Below are positions 44,901-53,367 of a DNA stretch of 64,000 nucleotides, in pieces. The DNA lies in contig NZ_JAAXKY010000006.1 in assembly GCF_012911925.1 (NCBI RefSeq), forward strand, positions 31,956 to 95,955, read 5' to 3'. How positions within the stretch are numbered: position 1 is the stretch's first letter; each line of letters begins with the position of its first letter. The position numbers and the translations under genes were made by a program. Under the pieces are notes generated by a model. That model did not search any database. It was not told the DNA's origin and worked only from the letters and a program-made list of their open reading frames with translations. Source of the DNA: Pseudonocardia xinjiangensis. Its GTDB lineage: Bacteria > Actinomycetota > Actinomycetes > Mycobacteriales > Pseudonocardiaceae.

Positions 44901-45039
44901 CCACACCGGCGTCCCCCGACAACAGCACGCCGGTGGGGCGGCCCTCGACGGCACGGTCGAGCGCAGCGGCGAGAGCCGAGACCTCGTGCCGGCGCCCCAC
45001 CAGCCCGATTCCGACCCCCAGCCGCGCCACGCCGGTCAT
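41989..45039 (-). CDS. Large ATP-binding LuxR-family (LAL/MalT-like) regulator
   Basis: A 1016-residue STAND-type regulator. N-terminal AAA-like domain with Walker A GDAGVGKS (42-49) and Walker B in LLVVEDLHWADRSSRDLL (about 180). The long helical, TPR-like middle is rich in Ala/Arg. The C-terminal LuxR helix-turn-helix (FTPRERSVLALVAAGHTNRQIGAALFISEKTVSVHLSRV) is near 950. LAL proteins activate catabolic or secondary-metabolite genes; the downstream P450/ligase operon is a possible target. Start ATG at 45039 overlaps the small gene upstream by four bases. Confidence 0.93.
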   Translation of the reverse strand: MTGVARLGVGIGLVGRRHEVSALAAALDRAVEGRPTGVLLSGDAGVGKSRLVAETVERAEAAGFVVLLGRCTDAAEASLPYLPFTEVAGSLAALRPALVAEHPALRHLLPGGFPRGAQSGEDRDLGQLRVFDAVLSVLDELTTTAPALLVVEDLHWADRSSRDLLVFLLSRLTRQRLVVLSTYRADDLHRRHPLRPVLSELVRLPAVERVELAPLGPQEALELVRLLADGSLPEPLLRNAARRSEGNAFFAEELVSASSDGIPHGLAEVLLARIEGLTPATQRMLRIASVAGRRVTHQRLAAVSGLAVDELEQALREAVAHHVLVADTQAGGISTDDAYVFRHALLREAIYNELLPGERSRLHSAYATLLADRSAPGRTAEPDRAAELAHHAMAGHDLPLALAASVQAAHEANDREAPAEVLLHAERAMELWPAVPDAEAVARIDEGTLTRWAAWGASATGDPDRGIALGRRALELAEQRGDPMLTSAIARRYAWRLLDLSGREQEAREVARRALDLVVDLPPSATLAWAHAVLARVLGRVDHFDEARKQAEAALDVARGLPDHDAMAPGATADALVTLAVCEEYGGRAERARRLLAEAKPLARRSASLGVELRAYYALGISLLDDGRLAEAVEEFAAGEERAAATGTTWGGYGLELRVAHVIARFQRGDWDAAEEAAELAGESVSATVASRLTAAGLLTTVARGRFEAAGRRLAELRDSSPADDQVIMLVGQAGAEAALWQGRPAEAAERVTEALTGLRCSPSAGHGPHLGGIMLAALGVSAQADLAAAGQAPVAEATAAGRALLATAEHTAATGLPRAGTLGPEGAAWLCRARAELTRIVGPADPSAWSGLVDAFAFETGEPGGTGSPGYRQAYALLRRAEARLGTGAPHGEVEPDLRAALRTAERLAARPLASAVRKLAARAGVRLEAEPARPEPRGAGPFTPRERSVLALVAAGHTNRQIGAALFISEKTVSVHLSRVMAKLGASSRTEAVSVAYARGLLAPADREMARADP

Positions 45040-45278
45040 CGTGACATGGAGTACCGACGATTCGCGTCGTCATTGCCGTGTGCACGATTCTGCTGCCCGC
45101 GATCAGGCGGTCCGGCCTCCGGCGCCGGCGGCCGGGGCGGGTCGACGGCCCGCCCTGCCGCATGCTGCCGGCGCGCGGCCTTCGCCTGCTTGACGAGCCG
45201 GTAGTGCTCGGCGTCGGCGAGCAGGGCGGAGCGGTGGTGTTCGACGTCGGAGGTGGCGTGGGCGAGGTTGATGAACAT
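45036..45278 (-). CDS. Small unknown protein coupled to the LuxR regulator
   Basis: An 80-residue protein from ATG 45278: FINLAHATSDVEHHRSALLADAEHYRLVKQAKAARRQHAA is an amphipathic helical N-terminal half, and the rest is polar and Arg-rich. Similar short helical proteins are common in actinobacteria, but I know of no function. Its TGA overlaps the ATG of the LuxR gene (ATGA), so the two are translated together. Confidence 0.65.
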   Translation of the reverse strand: MFINLAHATSDVEHHRSALLADAEHYRLVKQAKAARRQHAAGRAVDPPRPPAPEAGPPDRGQQNRAHGNDDANRRYSMSR

Positions 45279-45379
45279 GACCGGAAGCCTCGTGCTGAGG
45301 CGGGGCCCCCGGCATCGGACGATCACGTCGCTTCGGGGTGCGATCGGCCCGGATCCACGGGTAAGGCCGCCCCGGCCCC

Positions 45380-45547
45380 TTACTCCGGGCGCAGCAGGCC
45401 GCGCTGGTAGGCGCGCACCAGCCGGCGCGGCACCAGGTAGGGGCGTCCGTCGATCGTGATCGGCACCAGGTCGGGCGGCGTCGCCTTCCACTGAGCACGG
45501 CGGCTGCGGGTGTTCGACCGCGAGGTGCGGCGCTTCGGGACGGCCAT
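45380..45547 (-). CDS. rpmF: Ribosomal protein bL32, zinc-independent form
   Basis: A 55-residue bL32: [21 protein letters not shown], ending [26 protein letters not shown]. The four cysteines of zinc-binding bL32 are absent, which defines the C-minus paralogue made under zinc limitation. ATG 45547 overlaps the TGA of the CobW-like gene (TGATG). With the genes across the intergenic region it belongs to the zinc-starvation locus. Confidence 0.93.
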   Translation of the reverse strand: MAVPKRRTSRSNTRSRRAQWKATPPDLVPITIDGRPYLVPRRLVRAYQRGLLRPE

Positions 45548-46809
45548 CAGGACTCCTCGTCTCCGGTGGTGTGCCTGCCGTGGGTGGCCCGCGCGACCAG
45601 GTCCGCCGGGGGAGCAGCAGCGCCGGTCACGGCGCCCGCTCCGTCGGCGTCGGTGTCCTCCCACCCGAACGGGTCCGGCAGCGTTCTCCAGGCGTCCTCG
45701 CCGCCGGCGAGCTCGGCGTCGGTGAGGAGAGCCCCGCGCAGTGCCGCCTCGATCTCGTCGGGGTCGGCGTCGTGCGCGATGACCACGAGGTCCTGGGCGC
45801 GGTCGCCGAACCGCGGATCCCAGCCCAGCGAGGCCAGCGCCCGGCGCTCGGCGGGGGCCTCCTCCCACGCCGTGGCATCCGACGCGGCCAGCCACTCGCC
45901 GGCGAGCCCGAGCTGGAGGCCGCCACCGGCCGACTCCAGCCACAGGACGGCCTCCGGTCTCGTGGCGAGCCAGATCCGTCCCCGCGTGCGGACGACGCCG
46001 TCGAGCAGCGCGTCCATCGCGGCGTTCAGCCGCTGCGGGTGGAACGGCCTGCGCGCGCCGAACAGCAGCAGCCGCACCCCGCAGTCGGAGCCGAGCGGCG
46101 GGTGCCCCCGCAACAGCGCCGCGTGGACGTCGTCGGGGCGGCCGCGCCGGGTCGGCAGAGCCGGGTCGGCGAGCAGTACCCGTTCGTCGAGCTCGGCCAG
46201 CCGTATCCGGGGGGCCGCCGGGGCCAGCCTGGCCAGCACCGCCTCGGTACGGGCGAGCCCCCATGCGTCGGCGGTGCCCGTGTGCACCAGCAGGTCGGCG
46301 AACTCGACCTGCCCGACCGCCACCTGCGCCACGGTCCGCTCGTCGTCGGGCAGCTCGGTGACGCCGCGCTCGGCCAGGGTGTCGGCGCTCGTCGCGTCGT
46401 CGAGCCAGGTGCCGGGGTCCAGACACGTCACCACGCCCCGCAGGTCCATCGCGTCGGTGATCGTCGTCCCGTCGACCAGCACGTTGGCCAGTGACCAGCA
46501 GACCCGCTCGGGTTCGAGCGCCGGGTCGAGGTGCAGCACGACCCGGCGGGGCGTGTGCGCGAGCGCGAGCAGCTGGGGCAGCAGGTCCTCGCGCAGCGTG
46601 CAGGACAGGCAGCCGTGGACGAGCTCGACCGTGGTGGTCTCGTCCGTGCGGCCGACCCGCAGCCGCCGGCGCACGAGGCCCGACCCGATGTCGCGCAGGT
46701 CGTGGTGGAGCACGGCGACGGTGGGTTCGAGCGAGCGGATGCGGGCGATCACGGCCTCGACCCCGGGCGTGTGCAGCCCGGTGAGCACCAGGAGCTCGGT
46801 TCGGGTCAC
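45547..46809 (-). CDS. mrf: CobW-like protein, probable MRF-type ribosome hibernation/zinc-response factor
   Basis: A 420-residue protein with CobW N- and C-terminal regions. The CxCC-type motif is [11 protein letters not shown] (near residue 66), but the nucleotide-binding start ([19 protein letters not shown]) lacks a standard GKT loop. Proteins of this kind, coded with C-minus ribosomal proteins, include the mycobacterial MRF (protein Y recruitment factor), which helps hibernation of zinc-starved ribosomes; alternatively it is a zinc metallochaperone. Start GTG at 46809 after GGAGGAGG. Operon with bL32; probably Zur-controlled. Confidence 0.82.
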   Translation of the reverse strand: MTRTELLVLTGLHTPGVEAVIARIRSLEPTVAVLHHDLRDIGSGLVRRRLRVGRTDETTTVELVHGCLSCTLREDLLPQLLALAHTPRRVVLHLDPALEPERVCWSLANVLVDGTTITDAMDLRGVVTCLDPGTWLDDATSADTLAERGVTELPDDERTVAQVAVGQVEFADLLVHTGTADAWGLARTEAVLARLAPAAPRIRLAELDERVLLADPALPTRRGRPDDVHAALLRGHPPLGSDCGVRLLLFGARRPFHPQRLNAAMDALLDGVVRTRGRIWLATRPEAVLWLESAGGGLQLGLAGEWLAASDATAWEEAPAERRALASLGWDPRFGDRAQDLVVIAHDADPDEIEAALRGALLTDAELAGGEDAWRTLPDPFGWEDTDADGAGAVTGAAAPPADLVARATHGRHTTGDEES

Positions 46810-46864
46810 GGCTTCCTCCTCCGGTTGACGGGCATGTTCCGCGGTGCGCTAGCGTTACCCTAGA

Positions 46865-46879
46865 TGAAAATGAATGTCG
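46865..46879. promoter_or_regulatory. Zur-box-like operator between mrf and rpmG
   Basis: TGAAAATGAATGTCG matches the actinobacterial Zur-box consensus TGAAAATGATTTTCA at 12 of 15 places (my recollection of the consensus). It lies between the divergent mrf and rpmG genes, so one Zur dimer pair could repress both when zinc is plentiful. Confidence 0.7.
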
Positions 46880-46898
46880 TTAACGAGGAGGGGTGGAC

Positions 46899-47063
46899 AT
46901 GGCTCGCAACGAGCTGAGGCCGATCGTGAAGCTGCGCTCCACGGCCGGCAGCGGGACGACCTACGTCACCCGCAAGAACCGGCGCAACGACCCCGACCGG
47001 ATGGTGCTGCGCAAGTACGACCCGGCCGTCCGGCGTCACGTCGAGTTCCGCGAGGAGCGCTGA
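46899..47063 (+). CDS. rpmG: Ribosomal protein bL33, zinc-independent form
   Basis: A 54-residue bL33 ([40 protein letters not shown]) without cysteines, in contrast to the zinc-binding paralogue at 48142-48309. The RBS GAGGAGGGG is strong. First gene of the rightward C-minus operon rpmG-rpsR-rpmB-rpsN. Confidence 0.95.
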   Translation: MARNELRPIVKLRSTAGSGTTYVTRKNRRNDPDRMVLRKYDPAVRRHVEFREER

Positions 47064-47064
47064 G

Positions 47065-47304
47065 GTGGCGGGCAAGCCGCAGCGCGCGTTCAAGCGCAAG
47101 GTGAACCCGCTGCACGCGCGGCGGGTCACCGAGGTCGACTGGAAGGACACGGCACTGCTGCGCACGTTCATCTCCGACCGCGGGAAGATCCGGGCCCGCC
47201 GGGTGACGGGCCTGACCCCGCAACAGCAGCGGCAGGTCGCGGTCGCGATCCGCAACGCCCGGGAGATGGCGCTGCTGCCGTACCCGAACGCCGGGCGCGG
47301 GTGA
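47065..47304 (+). CDS. rpsR: Ribosomal protein bS18, zinc-independent form
   Basis: A 79-residue bS18: [20 protein letters not shown] and [34 protein letters not shown] are diagnostic. The N-terminal zinc-type CxxC of the actinobacterial C-plus form is absent. GTG at 47065 directly follows the stop of bL33. Confidence 0.94.
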   Translation: MAGKPQRAFKRKVNPLHARRVTEVDWKDTALLRTFISDRGKIRARRVTGLTPQQQRQVAVAIRNAREMALLPYPNAGRG

Positions 47305-47309
47305 GGGCG

Positions 47310-47546
47310 GTGTCCCGGCGCTGTCAGATGACGGGGCGCGAGCCCGGCTTCGGCAACAACGTCTCCCACTCCCACCGCCGCACCGCGCGCCGGTGGGACC
47401 CGAACATCCAGACCAAGCGGTACTGGTTCACCGCCGAGAACCGGTTCGTGCGGCTGAAGCTCTCGACCGACGCGATCAGGACGATCGACCGGATCGGCGT
47501 CGAGGCCGCGGTGGCCAGGATCAGGGCCCGGGGGGAGAAGGTCTGA
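47310..47546 (+). CDS. rpmB: Ribosomal protein bL28, zinc-independent form
   Basis: About 78 residues: [28 protein letters not shown] and NIQTKRYWF are diagnostic for bL28. Only one Cys remains of the zinc-type pairs. GTG 47310 gives the family N-terminus (MSRRCQ-like); GTG 47301, overlapping the bS18 stop, is the alternative. Confidence 0.92.
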   Translation: MSRRCQMTGREPGFGNNVSHSHRRTARRWDPNIQTKRYWFTAENRFVRLKLSTDAIRTIDRIGVEAAVARIRARGEKV

Positions 47547-47851
47547 TGGCGACGAAGGGCAAGATCGCGCGCAACGAGCACCGCAAGGCCGTCGTCGCGC
47601 GCCACGCCGAGCGGCGGGCGGAGCTCAAGGCGGTGATCGTGCGGCCGACCACACCGGAGGCCGAACGGGAGGCGGCGCGGCGCGAGCTCTCCCGGCAGCC
47701 ACGCGACGCGAGCGCCACCCGGGTGCGCAACCGGGACGCCGTGGACGGGCGGCCACGCGGCTTCCTGCGCAAGTTCGGAGTGTCACGGGTGCGCCTGCGC
47801 GGGCTCGCGAACGAGGGTCACCTGCCCGGGGTGCGCAAGTCCAGCTGGTGA
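47546..47851 (+). CDS. rpsN: Ribosomal protein uS14, zinc-independent long form
   Basis: A 101-residue uS14: [20 protein letters not shown] near the start and [41 protein letters not shown] at the end. This is the long C-minus type without the zinc cysteines of the 61-residue form. ATG overlaps the bL28 TGA (TGATG). Last gene of the Zur-type operon. Confidence 0.95.
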   Translation: MATKGKIARNEHRKAVVARHAERRAELKAVIVRPTTPEAEREAARRELSRQPRDASATRVRNRDAVDGRPRGFLRKFGVSRVRLRGLANEGHLPGVRKSSW

Positions 47852-47933
47852 CGGGAGCCCGTTTCCGGGGCCGTGGAGGCGGTGTGTAGCATTGTCCGCG
47901 GCCGTTCGGGAGTGACCAACCGTGCGGCAAGCC

Positions 47934-48006
47934 GCCCCTTTAGCTCAGTCGGCAGAGCGTCTCCATGGTAAGGAGAAGGTCTACGGTTCGATTCCGTAAA
48001 GGGGCT
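47934..48006 (+). tRNA. tRNA-Thr(GGT)
   Basis: A 73-base tRNA: acceptor GCCCCTT/AAGGGGC, D-arm GCTCAGTCGGCAGAGC, anticodon stem TCTCC/GGAGA with loop ATGGTAA (anticodon GGT), and T-loop GGTTCGATTCC. Discriminator T at 48006. Confidence 0.96.
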
Positions 48007-48034
48007 CGGCGGGCTGGTGTGACCAGCTTCGCGA

Positions 48035-48107
48035 AGCGGTGTAGCTCAGTCGGTAGAGCAAGCGGCTCATAATCGCTGTGTCGCCGGTTCAAGTCCGGCC
48101 ACCGCTA
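48035..48107 (+). tRNA. tRNA-Met(CAT), elongator type
   Basis: A 73-base tRNA: acceptor AGCGGTG/CACCGCT, anticodon loop CTCATAA (CAT), T-loop GGTTCAAGTCC, discriminator A. The acceptor starts with a normal A-T pair, so this is the elongator rather than the initiator. It lies 34 bases before the zinc-binding rpmG. Confidence 0.95.
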
Positions 48108-48141
48108 CAGACCGACAAGAGGAACGCAGGAGGCACCCGCG

Positions 48142-48309
48142 ATGGCCAAGGCCACCGACGTACGGCCGAAGATCACGCTGGCGTGCGAGCAGTGCAAGCA
48201 CCGGAACTACATCACCAAGAAGAACCGGCGCAACGACCCCGACCGGCTCGCCATCAAGAAGTTCTGCCCGAACTGCGGCGTCCACCGCGAGCACCGCGAG
48301 ACGCGCTGA
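48142..48309 (+). CDS. rpmG: Ribosomal protein bL33, zinc-binding form
   Basis: A 55-residue bL33 with two CxxC motifs ([11 protein letters not shown] and [11 protein letters not shown]), the C-plus housekeeping form. ATG 48142 after AGGAGG. It heads the set rpmG-hadA-hadB, in the same order as in mycobacteria. Its C-minus paralogue is 1.2 kb upstream. Confidence 0.96.
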   Translation: MAKATDVRPKITLACEQCKHRNYITKKNRRNDPDRLAIKKFCPNCGVHREHRETR

Positions 48310-48311
48310 GC

Positions 48312-48758
48312 GTGCCGGACGTCTCGTTCGTCGGCCGGTCGTTGCCTCCAGGGGCTCCGTACCGGGTCGGCCGGGAGAAGATCAGGGAGTTCGCCCTCGC
48401 CATCGGCGAGGGCGCTTCTGTGTGCCACGACGTGGCCGCCGCCCAGGCGGCGGGGTATCCCGACCTCGTGGCGCCACCCACCTTCCCCGTCACGTTCACG
48501 ATGCCGGCGATCGAGGCGTTCCTGCGCGACCCGGCCTTCGGCTGGGACTACTCACGCATGGTGCACGGCGACCAGTCGATCGCGCTGCACCGCCCGATCC
48601 ACGGGGGCGACGACCTGGTCACCACCATCCACGTCGATGACCTCACCACCCGCGGCGGCAGCCACATGCTGAGGCTGCGGTGCGAGGTCGCCGACGCCGA
48701 GGGTGCACCGGTGGCCACCACCCATGCCCTGCTCGTCACCCAGGCGGATCCGGCATGA
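48312..48758 (+). CDS. hadA: (3R)-hydroxyacyl dehydratase subunit A-like (HadA, MaoC-related)
   Basis: A 148-residue MaoC_dehydratas_N type protein: FVGRSLPPGAPYRVGREKIREFALAIGE and YPDLVAPPTFPVTFT, followed by the hot-dog helix region with HGDQSIALHRPIHGGD. In mycobacteria HadA pairs with HadB in the FAS-II dehydratase; outside mycolate producers such pairs serve unknown fatty acyl chains. GTG 48312 lies three bases after the bL33 stop. Its TGA overlaps the hadB ATG. Confidence 0.9.
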   Translation: MPDVSFVGRSLPPGAPYRVGREKIREFALAIGEGASVCHDVAAAQAAGYPDLVAPPTFPVTFTMPAIEAFLRDPAFGWDYSRMVHGDQSIALHRPIHGGDDLVTTIHVDDLTTRGGSHMLRLRCEVADAEGAPVATTHALLVTQADPA

Positions 48759-49192
48759 CCGATCTGAGCGGTGTCGCCGTCGGCGACGAGCTGCCGCCGG
48801 TCTCGGTGCGGGTCACCCGTGCCGACCTGGTGCGCTACGCCGGCGCGTCCGGCGACTTCAACCCGATCCACTGGAGCGACCGCGTCGCCACCGGCGTCGG
48901 GCTGCCCGGGGTCATCGCCCACGGGATGTTGACGATGGCGCTGGCCGGCCGGGTCGTCACCGAGTGGGTGGGCGATCCCGGAGCGGTGTGCAGCTACGGG
49001 GTGCGCTTCACCCGCCCCGTCGTGGTGCCCGACGACGACGAGGGCGCGCTGGTCGAGTTCTCCGGCAAGGTCTCCGAGCTCACCGAAACCGACGACGGCA
49101 GCCGCGTCGCGCGCATCGCCGTCACCGCCCGGTTCGACGGGAAGACGGTGCTCAGCCGCGCCGTCGCCGAGGTGCGGCTCCCCAAGGAGTGA
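48755..49192 (+). CDS. hadB: (3R)-hydroxyacyl dehydratase subunit B-like (HadB)
   Basis: A 145-residue catalytic MaoC hot-dog protein with the hydratase motif YAGASGDFNPIHWSD (Asp34, His39) and PGVIAHGMLTMALAGRV. It is coupled to hadA by ATGA. Expected to form the HadAB dehydratase that removes water from 3-hydroxyacyl-ACP. No hadC-like gene follows. It ends in the hairpin at 49191-49218. Confidence 0.92.
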   Translation: MTDLSGVAVGDELPPVSVRVTRADLVRYAGASGDFNPIHWSDRVATGVGLPGVIAHGMLTMALAGRVVTEWVGDPGAVCSYGVRFTRPVVVPDDDEGALVEFSGKVSELTETDDGSRVARIAVTARFDGKTVLSRAVAEVRLPKE

Positions 49193-49218
49193 GCTACCGC
49201 ACAGCCGTGAGGTAGCTC
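49191..49218. terminator. Hairpin after hadB
   Basis: GAGCTACC and GGTAGCTC form an 8-bp stem overlapping the last bases of the hadB stop codon, a likely terminator. Confidence 0.55.
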
Positions 49219-49262
49219 CCGAAACCTGGGGCGCGGCCCCGGCCCCGGGTAGTCGTGGTGCG

Positions 49263-49565
49263 ATGCACCCGACGAACGACGGCGGGCCGGAGCGCATCCG
49301 CCGCCTGCCGCTCGCGCCTCCCGGCCTCGCTTCCCACTCGTTCGATCTCGGCGCGCACGAGCAGCGCAGGCTCGCCGCGGTGCTCGACGCGATGCCGGAC
49401 CTCGACGTGCTGGCCGTGCTGGACGCGGAGACACAGGCCCACCGCATGCTCTACAGCGGTCTCGACGCCGAGCAGCGGGCGACCTACCGGATGCTCGTCG
49501 ACGCCGGCGTGCTCGAGGCCGGCGCCGATGGTGGCGAGGCGGGCGCCGGGACACCCGGTGCGTGA
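49263..49565 (+). CDS. DUF6400-like protein
   Basis: A 100-residue protein: FDLGAHEQRRLAAVLDAMPDLDVLAVLDAETQAHRMLYSGL resembles small actinobacterial proteins assigned to DUF6400. Function unknown. Start ATG 49263. The next gene begins inside its end, so both are probably expressed together. Confidence 0.7.
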   Translation: MHPTNDGGPERIRRLPLAPPGLASHSFDLGAHEQRRLAAVLDAMPDLDVLAVLDAETQAHRMLYSGLDAEQRATYRMLVDAGVLEAGADGGEAGAGTPGA

Positions 49566-49827
49566 CGCCCAGGCCGACTTCTGTCGCCGTGCCTGGACGG
49601 GCTGTCCGCAGTGCGCCGACCAGCTCGGCTGCCCGACCTGCGAGGCAGGGCGCACCTGTGAGACGCACTGGCGCTTCCTGCTCGCCTCCGAGGGCCGGAA
49701 GGTGTTCGTGCAGTGCCCCGGATGCTGGCACCGGTGGTGGCACGACACCGGGGCCGGCGTCGGCGACCGGCCGCAGGACCTCGACGAACTGCCGGACTTC
49801 CCGGAGCCGGGCCGCGCGGTCGCCTGA
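49558..49827 (+). CDS. Small cysteine-rich (zinc-finger-like) protein
   Basis: An 89-residue protein from GTG 49558 (ATG 49528 is the alternative). Three CxxC-type pairs are visible, CPQCADQLGCPTCEAG and VQCPGCWHRWWHDT, plus further Cys/His, suggesting one or two zinc sites. No named family. It overlaps the end of the DUF6400-like gene by eight bases. Confidence 0.7.
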   Translation: MRDAQADFCRRAWTGCPQCADQLGCPTCEAGRTCETHWRFLLASEGRKVFVQCPGCWHRWWHDTGAGVGDRPQDLDELPDFPEPGRAVA

Positions 49828-49854
49828 CCGGGCGCGCGGCCCGTGCAGGGGCGG

Positions 49855-51075
49855 CTACTTCGCCTCGGCGAGCAGCGCGCCCATCCGCTCCACGCCGGTG
49901 CGCAGGTCGTCGTCGCCGAGGGCGTAGGACAGGCGGAAGAAGCCCGGGGTGCCGAAGGCCTCACCCGGGACGACCGCGACCTCGGCGTGCTCCAGCACGG
50001 CCGCGGCGAGCTCCACGCTGGTCTGCGGGCGCGAGCCGCGCAGCTCCTTGCCCAGCAGCTCCTGCACCGAGGCGTACGCGTAGAAGGCGCCACGCGGCGT
50101 CGGGCACTCCACGCCGGGGATCGCCCGCAGCAGGTCCACGATCGCGCGCCTGCGCCGGTCGAAGGCCGTCCGCATCTCGACGACGGCGTCCAGCGGACCG
50201 GAGACGGCCTCCAGCGCGGCCCGCTGGGCCACGTTGCAGACGTTGGACGACAGGTGCGACTGCAGGTTGGTGGCCGCCTTGACGACATCGGCCGGCCCGG
50301 CCAGCCAGCCGACCCGCCAGCCCGTCATCGCGTAGGTCTTGGCGACCCCGTTGAGCACCACGCACGTGTCGGCCAGCTCGGGCACGGCCACCGGCATGGA
50401 GACCGCCTCCGCGCCGTCGTAGACGAGGTGCTCGTAGATCTCGTCGGTGACGACCCAGATGCCGTGCTCGACGGCCCAGCGGCCGACGGCCTCGGTGAGC
50501 TCGCGGGAGGCGACGGCGCCGGTCGGGTTTGACGGCGAGCACCACAGCAGCACCTTGGTGCGCGCGGTGCGCGCGGCCTCGAGCTGGTCGACCGAGGGCA
50601 GGAAGTCGGCCTCCGGCCCGCAGACCACGGTGACCGGCACCCCGCCGGCGAGCGTGATGGCCTCGGGGTAGGTGGTCCAGTACGGCGCGGGGAGCAGCAC
50701 CTCGTCGCCGGGATCGAGGAGCGTGGCGAAGGCCTGGTAGACGGCCTGCTTGCCGCCGTTGGTGACGAGCACCTGCGAGGCGGCGATCTCGAGCCCGGAG
50801 TCACGCGCGGTCTTCGCGGCGATCGCCTCACGCAGCTCCGGCAGGCCGGAGGCGGGCGTGTAGCGGTGGTTGCGCGGGTCCGTGCACGCCGCCTGTGCCG
50901 CGGCGACGACGGCGGGTGGGGTGGGGAAGTCCGGCTCACCCGCGCCGAAGCCGATGACCGGGCGCCCGGCCGCCTTGAGGGCCTTGGCCTTCGCGTCGAC
51001 CGCCAGGGTGGCGGACTCGGCGATGCCTCCGATCCGCGCGGAGATCCGGGCTGGGGCGGTGGTCGTAGTGGCCAT
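49855..51075 (-). CDS. Class I PLP-dependent aminotransferase (aspartate type)
   Basis: A 406-residue class I aminotransferase. N-terminal [24 protein letters not shown] is typical of bacterial Asp aminotransferases; PLP contacts are seen in [20 protein letters not shown] and [13 protein letters not shown]. The PLP lysine lies in [19 protein letters not shown] 51075. In mycobacterial genomes AspC-type genes are elsewhere, so this gene and two small ones interrupt the hadAB-to-secE synteny. Confidence 0.92.
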   Translation of the reverse strand: MATTTTAPARISARIGGIAESATLAVDAKAKALKAAGRPVIGFGAGEPDFPTPPAVVAAAQAACTDPRNHRYTPASGLPELREAIAAKTARDSGLEIAASQVLVTNGGKQAVYQAFATLLDPGDEVLLPAPYWTTYPEAITLAGGVPVTVVCGPEADFLPSVDQLEAARTARTKVLLWCSPSNPTGAVASRELTEAVGRWAVEHGIWVVTDEIYEHLVYDGAEAVSMPVAVPELADTCVVLNGVAKTYAMTGWRVGWLAGPADVVKAATNLQSHLSSNVCNVAQRAALEAVSGPLDAVVEMRTAFDRRRRAIVDLLRAIPGVECPTPRGAFYAYASVQELLGKELRGSRPQTSVELAAAVLEHAEVAVVPGEAFGTPGFFRLSYALGDDDLRTGVERMGALLAEAK

Positions 51076-51237
51076 GACCCCGATACTCCCGCACGCCTTC
51101 CGCGGTCGCCAGGGTGGCCCGGGGTGTGCGGTTTCAGCCTCGCCGAGGGGGTGCCGTACACTCGTTCTGCTGGGTGCGTCGTCATGCGATGCACCCCTCC
51201 GCACGTGGGTCCCCGAGGTCCACTGCGGAGCTGGTCA

Positions 51238-51310
<73 letters not shown>

Positions 51311-51409
51311 CCACTGTAGGAATGCTGGATCGGGTACGGGACGGGACAGCGACGAGAACTGATGGCGGCAGGCCCGGAACGGGCCGCCGGCGAGCTGGAG
51401 GATACGGGC

Positions 51410-51745
51410 GTGGCTGAGGAGCGCGAGGCGAGCGGGAGCGGGCAGGAGCGCCCGAGCACCGCCGCCGACCGTCGGGGTCGGCGTTCCGGTCCGGCGCCCA
51501 CGGGTGACAAGGGCCGCGCTACCGCGGTGCGCGACGGTCGCCCGGACAAGGTCTCGCTGCCGAAGAAGCTCGTCCGGTTCCTGCGCGAGGTGGTCGCGGA
51601 GCTGCGGAAGGTCATCTGGCCGTCCCGCAAGCAGCTGGTCACCTACACGATCGTCGTGCTGGTCTTCGTGTCGTTCATGGTCGCGCTTGTCTGGGTGCTG
51701 GACCTGGTGTTCGCACAGGGCGTCATGCTCCTGTTCGGCACGTGA
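51410..51745 (+). CDS. secE: Preprotein translocase subunit SecE
   Basis: The C-terminal 60 residues are Sec[48 protein letters not shown] disordered charged N-terminus precedes it. GTG 51410 after GGAGG is preferred; ATG 51362, which adds 16 residues, is possible. Part of the Sec translocon; cotranscribed with nusG, rplK and rplA. Confidence 0.94.
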   Translation: MAEEREASGSGQERPSTAADRRGRRSGPAPTGDKGRATAVRDGRPDKVSLPKKLVRFLREVVAELRKVIWPSRKQLVTYTIVVLVFVSFMVALVWVLDLVFAQGVMLLFGT

Positions 51746-51869
51746 CACGCAGCCGGCACACGCACGACAGCGACGAAGGAAGCGAGACGCACGTGACCGA
51801 GCTTGCGAGGTCACCATTCAACGCATCAGCGCCGGTCCGTTCGGCGTCGAGCGCTAGCGAGGAGCAGAA

Positions 51870-52766
51870 GTGACCTCCCATGACGGCGGCCACTGGCCGA
51901 CCGACGTCGAGCCCGAGGCCGACCAGGTCGACACCGCAACCGATGTCGACACCGCCGACGATGACGACGACGTGAACGACGCCGAGGTGCCCTCCACGGC
52001 CGACGACGACGCCACCACCACCACCGACGCCGCCGATGCCGCGGACGACGACGCGGACGACGACGACGCGGACGACGACACGGACTCCACCGTGAGCGAC
52101 GACGACTCCGGCACCCCCGAGGTCGTGGCCGAGGCGGAGCCGGACCCGGACGCCGACCCGGTCGAGGAGATGCGGGCCGCCCTGCGGCGCGCCCCCGGTG
52201 ACTGGTACGTCGTGCACTCCTACGCCGGCTACGAGAACAAGGTGAAGACCAACCTCGAGACGCGGGTGCAGACCCTCGACGTCGAGGACTACATCTTCCA
52301 GGTCGAGGTGCCCACCGAAGAGGTCACCGAGATCAAGAACGGGCAGCGCAAGCAGGTGCAGCGCAAGGTGCTGCCCGGCTACATCCTGGTGCGCATGGAG
52401 CTCAACGACCAGTCGTGGGGCGCCGTGCGCAACACGCCGGGTGTCACGGGCTTCGTCGGTGCCACCTCGCGGCCGTCCCCGCTGACCCACGACGACGTCA
52501 TCAAGTTCCTGCTGCCGAAGACCGAGCCGAAGCAGGCCGCGTCCGCCGGTGGCAAGTCCGACGTCTCCAGCGGAGCGGGCAAGTCCGCGGTGGAGGTCGA
52601 CTTCGAGGTCGGCGAGTCCGTCACGGTCATGGACGGCCCGTTCGCCACGCTGCCGGCCACGATCAACGAGGTCAACGTCGACGCCCAGAAGCTCAAGGTC
52701 CTCGTCTCCATCTTCGGGCGCGAGACCCCGGTCGAGCTGGCCTTCAGCCAGGTCTCGAAGATCTGA
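51870..52766 (+). CDS. nusG: Transcription termination/antitermination factor NusG
   Basis: A 298-residue protein, much longer than the usual 180. The first roughly 100 residues are an acidic Asp/Thr/Ala tract. The NGN domain begins at about 108 ([26 protein letters not shown]) and the KOW domain at about 240 ([23 protein letters not shown]). NusG modulates RNA polymerase pausing, Rho termination and coupling to the ribosome. GTG 51870 after GAGGAGC. Confidence 0.96.
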   Translation: MTSHDGGHWPTDVEPEADQVDTATDVDTADDDDDVNDAEVPSTADDDATTTTDAADAADDDADDDDADDDTDSTVSDDDSGTPEVVAEAEPDPDADPVEEMRAALRRAPGDWYVVHSYAGYENKVKTNLETRVQTLDVEDYIFQVEVPTEEVTEIKNGQRKQVQRKVLPGYILVRMELNDQSWGAVRNTPGVTGFVGATSRPSPLTHDDVIKFLLPKTEPKQAASAGGKSDVSSGAGKSAVEVDFEVGESVTVMDGPFATLPATINEVNVDAQKLKVLVSIFGRETPVELAFSQVSKI

Positions 52767-52823
52767 CCTCCGCCGCGGTCGGCAGGTCCGCGGCGCGCAC
52801 ACAATCGACAACAGGGAAACGAG

Positions 52824-53258
52824 ATGCCCCCCAAGAAGCGGAAGCTCTCCGCGATCATCAAGCTCCAGATCAAGGCCGGAGCGGCCACGCCGGCGCCGCC
52901 GGTCGGCCCCGCGCTGGGTCAGCACGGCGTCAACATCATGGAGTTCTGCAAGGCCTACAACGCCGCCACGGAGTCCCAGCGCGGCGACATCGTCCCGGTC
53001 GAGATCTCGGTGTTCGAGGACCGCTCGTTCACCTTCGAGCTCAAGACCCCGCCCGCCGCTCGGCTGCTGCTCAAGGCCGCCGGTGTGGAGAAGGGCAGCG
53101 GCGAGCCGCACATCAAGAAGGTCGCCACGGTCACGATGGACCAGGTGCGGCAGATCGCGCAGACCAAGATGCAGGATCTGAACGCCTCCGACATCGACCA
53201 GGCGGCGAAGATCATCGCCGGCACCGCGCGGTCGATGGGAATCACCGTCCAGGGCTGA
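52824..53258 (+). CDS. rplK: Ribosomal protein uL11
   Basis: A 144-residue uL11. The conserved start [40 protein letters not shown] and the end [16 protein letters not shown] are diagnostic. Part of the GTPase-associated centre and the site of thiopeptide action. ATG 52824, RBS GGGAAACGAG. Confidence 0.97.
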   Translation: MPPKKRKLSAIIKLQIKAGAATPAPPVGPALGQHGVNIMEFCKAYNAATESQRGDIVPVEISVFEDRSFTFELKTPPAARLLLKAAGVEKGSGEPHIKKVATVTMDQVRQIAQTKMQDLNASDIDQAAKIIAGTARSMGITVQG

Positions 53259-53367
53259 GGCGTTCCCTTCCGGGACGTTCCACCCCCCGCACGTGTGGGA
53301 GAGCCGGGCGCGGCTCGTACCACGACCTGACTCGCGGTCCGGTTGACCGCAGAACGAGGACAGAGCA

